This document shows positions 62,810 to 64,000 of a DNA stretch of 64,000 nucleotides, one piece after another. The stretch spans positions 327,601 through 391,600 of the forward strand of contig JAGAON010000003.1 in the NCBI GenBank assembly GCA_017623655.1. Reading direction: 5' to 3'. A program made the translations under genes and the position numbers. How positions within the stretch are numbered: the first letter of the stretch is position 1; each line of letters starts with the position of its first letter. Below the pieces are notes generated by a model that was not told where the DNA came from, searched no databases, and was given only the letters and a program-made list of their open reading frames with translations. Source of the stretch: Prevotella sp. (GTDB taxonomy: Bacteria > Bacteroidota > Bacteroidia > Bacteroidales > Bacteroidaceae).

Positions 62810-63814
62810 TTATTCTCTGTGACTGTCAGGAAAACTTCCTGGATATTTTTTATGATAGTTATTAATAATGTATTCTAATTCCAAATCCGTATATTTAAAT
62901 GGAGACGTAGAATAGAAATGACATCCTCTTTCTTCCAATGCTTTCTTGGCAAATTCATAAGAAACATCATATTTAGATGAATGTATGACTTTTTGCAAAG
63001 AATCTTCGCCGTACATACGATATTTGCTCATTTCCCGTATTTTCTCTGCCATTGGGTCATAAGGCAACAGTAGCTTTCCTTCATCAAAATAATCATAACA
63101 TCTTTTTGATGCTTGCGGATTTTGCCAAAAGAAAAATCTAATAGGACAGATTGCATTAAAATCTTCTCCTTTTCGCAGTTCCGCTCCGTAGGCACGTTGT
63201 TCACCAGGACGTGCCAAAGCCTCCATACCTATGGGAAGTATATAGTCTTTACGATTTCTGTCAAAATTAGAAAGGAATCCACCTGTTGGCATAAAATATA
63301 TGACACCTTTTGTGATAGACCATGGGATTGGAATATAGCAATTAGTAATTAGATCATAATATGTTGTTGCAAAAAATGCGGCGACCCCGAAACTGTTGGT
63401 TAGATCCATAATGTTTGTGTCAATTCCATAGTGCTGTGCTAATCCTGTATAATTTACAACTAAACCATTGTCTTTTAAATCTTTAATTTCCGGATTTTTA
63501 TCTAAAATCGTTTTGAAATCCTCAAACTTAATGTCTCTTTCTAGCAAATCTAATTCAGACATTTCTTTCCTGTATAACGAAGGATAAGAGGGGGAATGAA
63601 AAAGATTTTGTCCACGAAATAACGGAGACATTGGCATAGGTGCTGCAACCAATCGGTTTGCCTCCAATTGCATGATTTCAAAATTAGGCGCTGCATACCA
63701 ACCAAAACTCCATCCGCTTTTTATGTGAAGATAGTCATATACGTCAAAAATATCGCGGAAAACATATTTCCCAGAACGGATATCTTCATTAGATACATTT
63801 GACCAGCGTTCCAT
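62810..63814 (-). CDS. FRG-domain protein
   Basis: 334 residues. The FRG domain is named for its FRGQ motif, seen here as LFRGQNLF (65-72). The second hallmark follows: YTGLAQHYGIDTNIMDLTN (122-140) with FGVAAFFAT. A conserved Arg and Asp are thus in place. The domain recurs in phage-defence neighbourhoods, but its biochemical action is not established. The N-terminus (residues 1-50, YDYLHIKSGWSFGWYAAPN) and the C-terminal helical part (KALEERGCHFYSTSPFKYTDLE) are not recognised. It lies between the XRE regulator (2-base gap) and the McrB-like gene. Confidence 0.85.
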   Translation of the reverse strand: MERWSNVSNEDIRSGKYVFRDIFDVYDYLHIKSGWSFGWYAAPNFEIMQLEANRLVAAPMPMSPLFRGQNLFHSPSYPSLYRKEMSELDLLERDIKFEDFKTILDKNPEIKDLKDNGLVVNYTGLAQHYGIDTNIMDLTNSFGVAAFFATTYYDLITNCYIPIPWSITKGVIYFMPTGGFLSNFDRNRKDYILPIGMEALARPGEQRAYGAELRKGEDFNAICPIRFFFWQNPQASKRCYDYFDEGKLLLPYDPMAEKIREMSKYRMYGEDSLQKVIHSSKYDVSYEFAKKALEERGCHFYSTSPFKYTDLELEYIINNYHKKYPGSFPDSHRE

Positions 63815-63816
63815 TT

Positions 63817-64000
63817 CTATTCTATCTCATAATTAAAATCTGCCTCTATGAGGTCTTTAATATCTACCTTGAGCAATTTGGCAATCTCAACGAATTGCAT
63901 CATAGATGGTTGAATCTTATTTGTTTTCCATCGTGAAACTGTCATATCAGTAACGCCCATTTGTTCCGCCAACCATCGGTTGGTTATTTCTTTTTCAGCT
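63817..64000 (-). CDS. XRE-family helix-turn-helix regulator, 3' part only
   Basis: Sixty C-terminal residues before the stop at 63817; the start lies beyond the right edge. NRWLAEQMGVTDMTVSRWKT is a lambda-repressor/Cro-type helix-turn-helix, followed by QPSMMQFVEIAKLLKVDIKDLIE, the usual closing helices. Two bases separate it from the FRG gene. The position at the head of a restriction operon suits a controller (C-protein-like) role, which is an inference. Confidence 0.85.
   Translation of the reverse strand, partial: AEKEITNRWLAEQMGVTDMTVSRWKTNKIQPSMMQFVEIAKLLKVDIKDLIEADFNYEIE

Overview
The window reads as chromosome of a Bacteroidales bacterium, probably from the Prevotella side of the order, though the family is an inference. 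Support comes from repeated Bacteroidetes-type promoters (TTTG, 19-20 bases, TAnnTTTG), short Bacteroidetes lipoboxes, a likely type IX secretion C-terminal domain, an RluA-type enzyme with a long N-terminal extension, and moderate GC in the core genes. The left 44 kb is mostly core genome. The right 20 kb is visibly more AT-rich in most genes and looks acquired.

Layout. 1-290: 5' end of purB. 442-1686: DUF4143-type ATPase with a 39-bp palindrome against its promoter. 2.9-11.3 kb: a surface cluster (two lipoproteins, an OmpA-type protein, a large InlB-repeat protein probably exported by type IX secretion, and a coupled lipoprotein). 12.2-13.5 kb: outer membrane barrel. 13.8-18.9 kb: riboflavin operon ribD-ribE-ribBA-ribH plus a DUF1846 gene. 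20.1-26.1 kb: gltB-gltD. 27.2-31.1 kb: an LpxL-type acyltransferase, a GT6 blood-group-like glycosyltransferase and an LTA-synthase-like membrane enzyme. 31.9-40.3 kb, minus strand: surE, lpxB and a lipopolysaccharide-type glycan cluster (GtrB-like GT2, GT87-like, NodB deacetylase, GT11-GT4 fusion, WaaE/KdtX-like GT2). 40.4-44.4 kb: an RluA-type enzyme and a secreted GH43-GH28 fusion. 44.6-52.5 kb: a surface polysaccharide operon encoding the four steps from UDP-GlcNAc to UDP-GlcNAc(3NAc)A, a Wzx flippase, a GT4 and a Stealth-family phosphotransferase, but no recognisable polymerase or initiating transferase. Its promoter and leader occur again at about 53.0-53.3 kb with no operon behind. 53.5-64 kb, minus strand: a defence island in one tightly packed run: XRE regulator, FRG-domain protein, McrB-like NTPase, McrC/LlaJI-like nuclease, AlbA_2/HATPase regulator, SIR2, HerA, Vsr.

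Nearly every long gap in the core part is filled with short repeats: palindromes, 45-bp tandem units and ~315-bp nested inverted repeats. They recur in a conserved order, as if derived from one composite element. Some sit inside probable operons (gltB/gltD, surE/lpxB).

The most interesting candidates for follow-up are the eight-gene defence run, the duplicated polysaccharide leader next to it, and the composite repeat islands. No tRNA, rRNA, CRISPR array or transposase gene was recognised. All family names are from reading the sequence; no database search was run.
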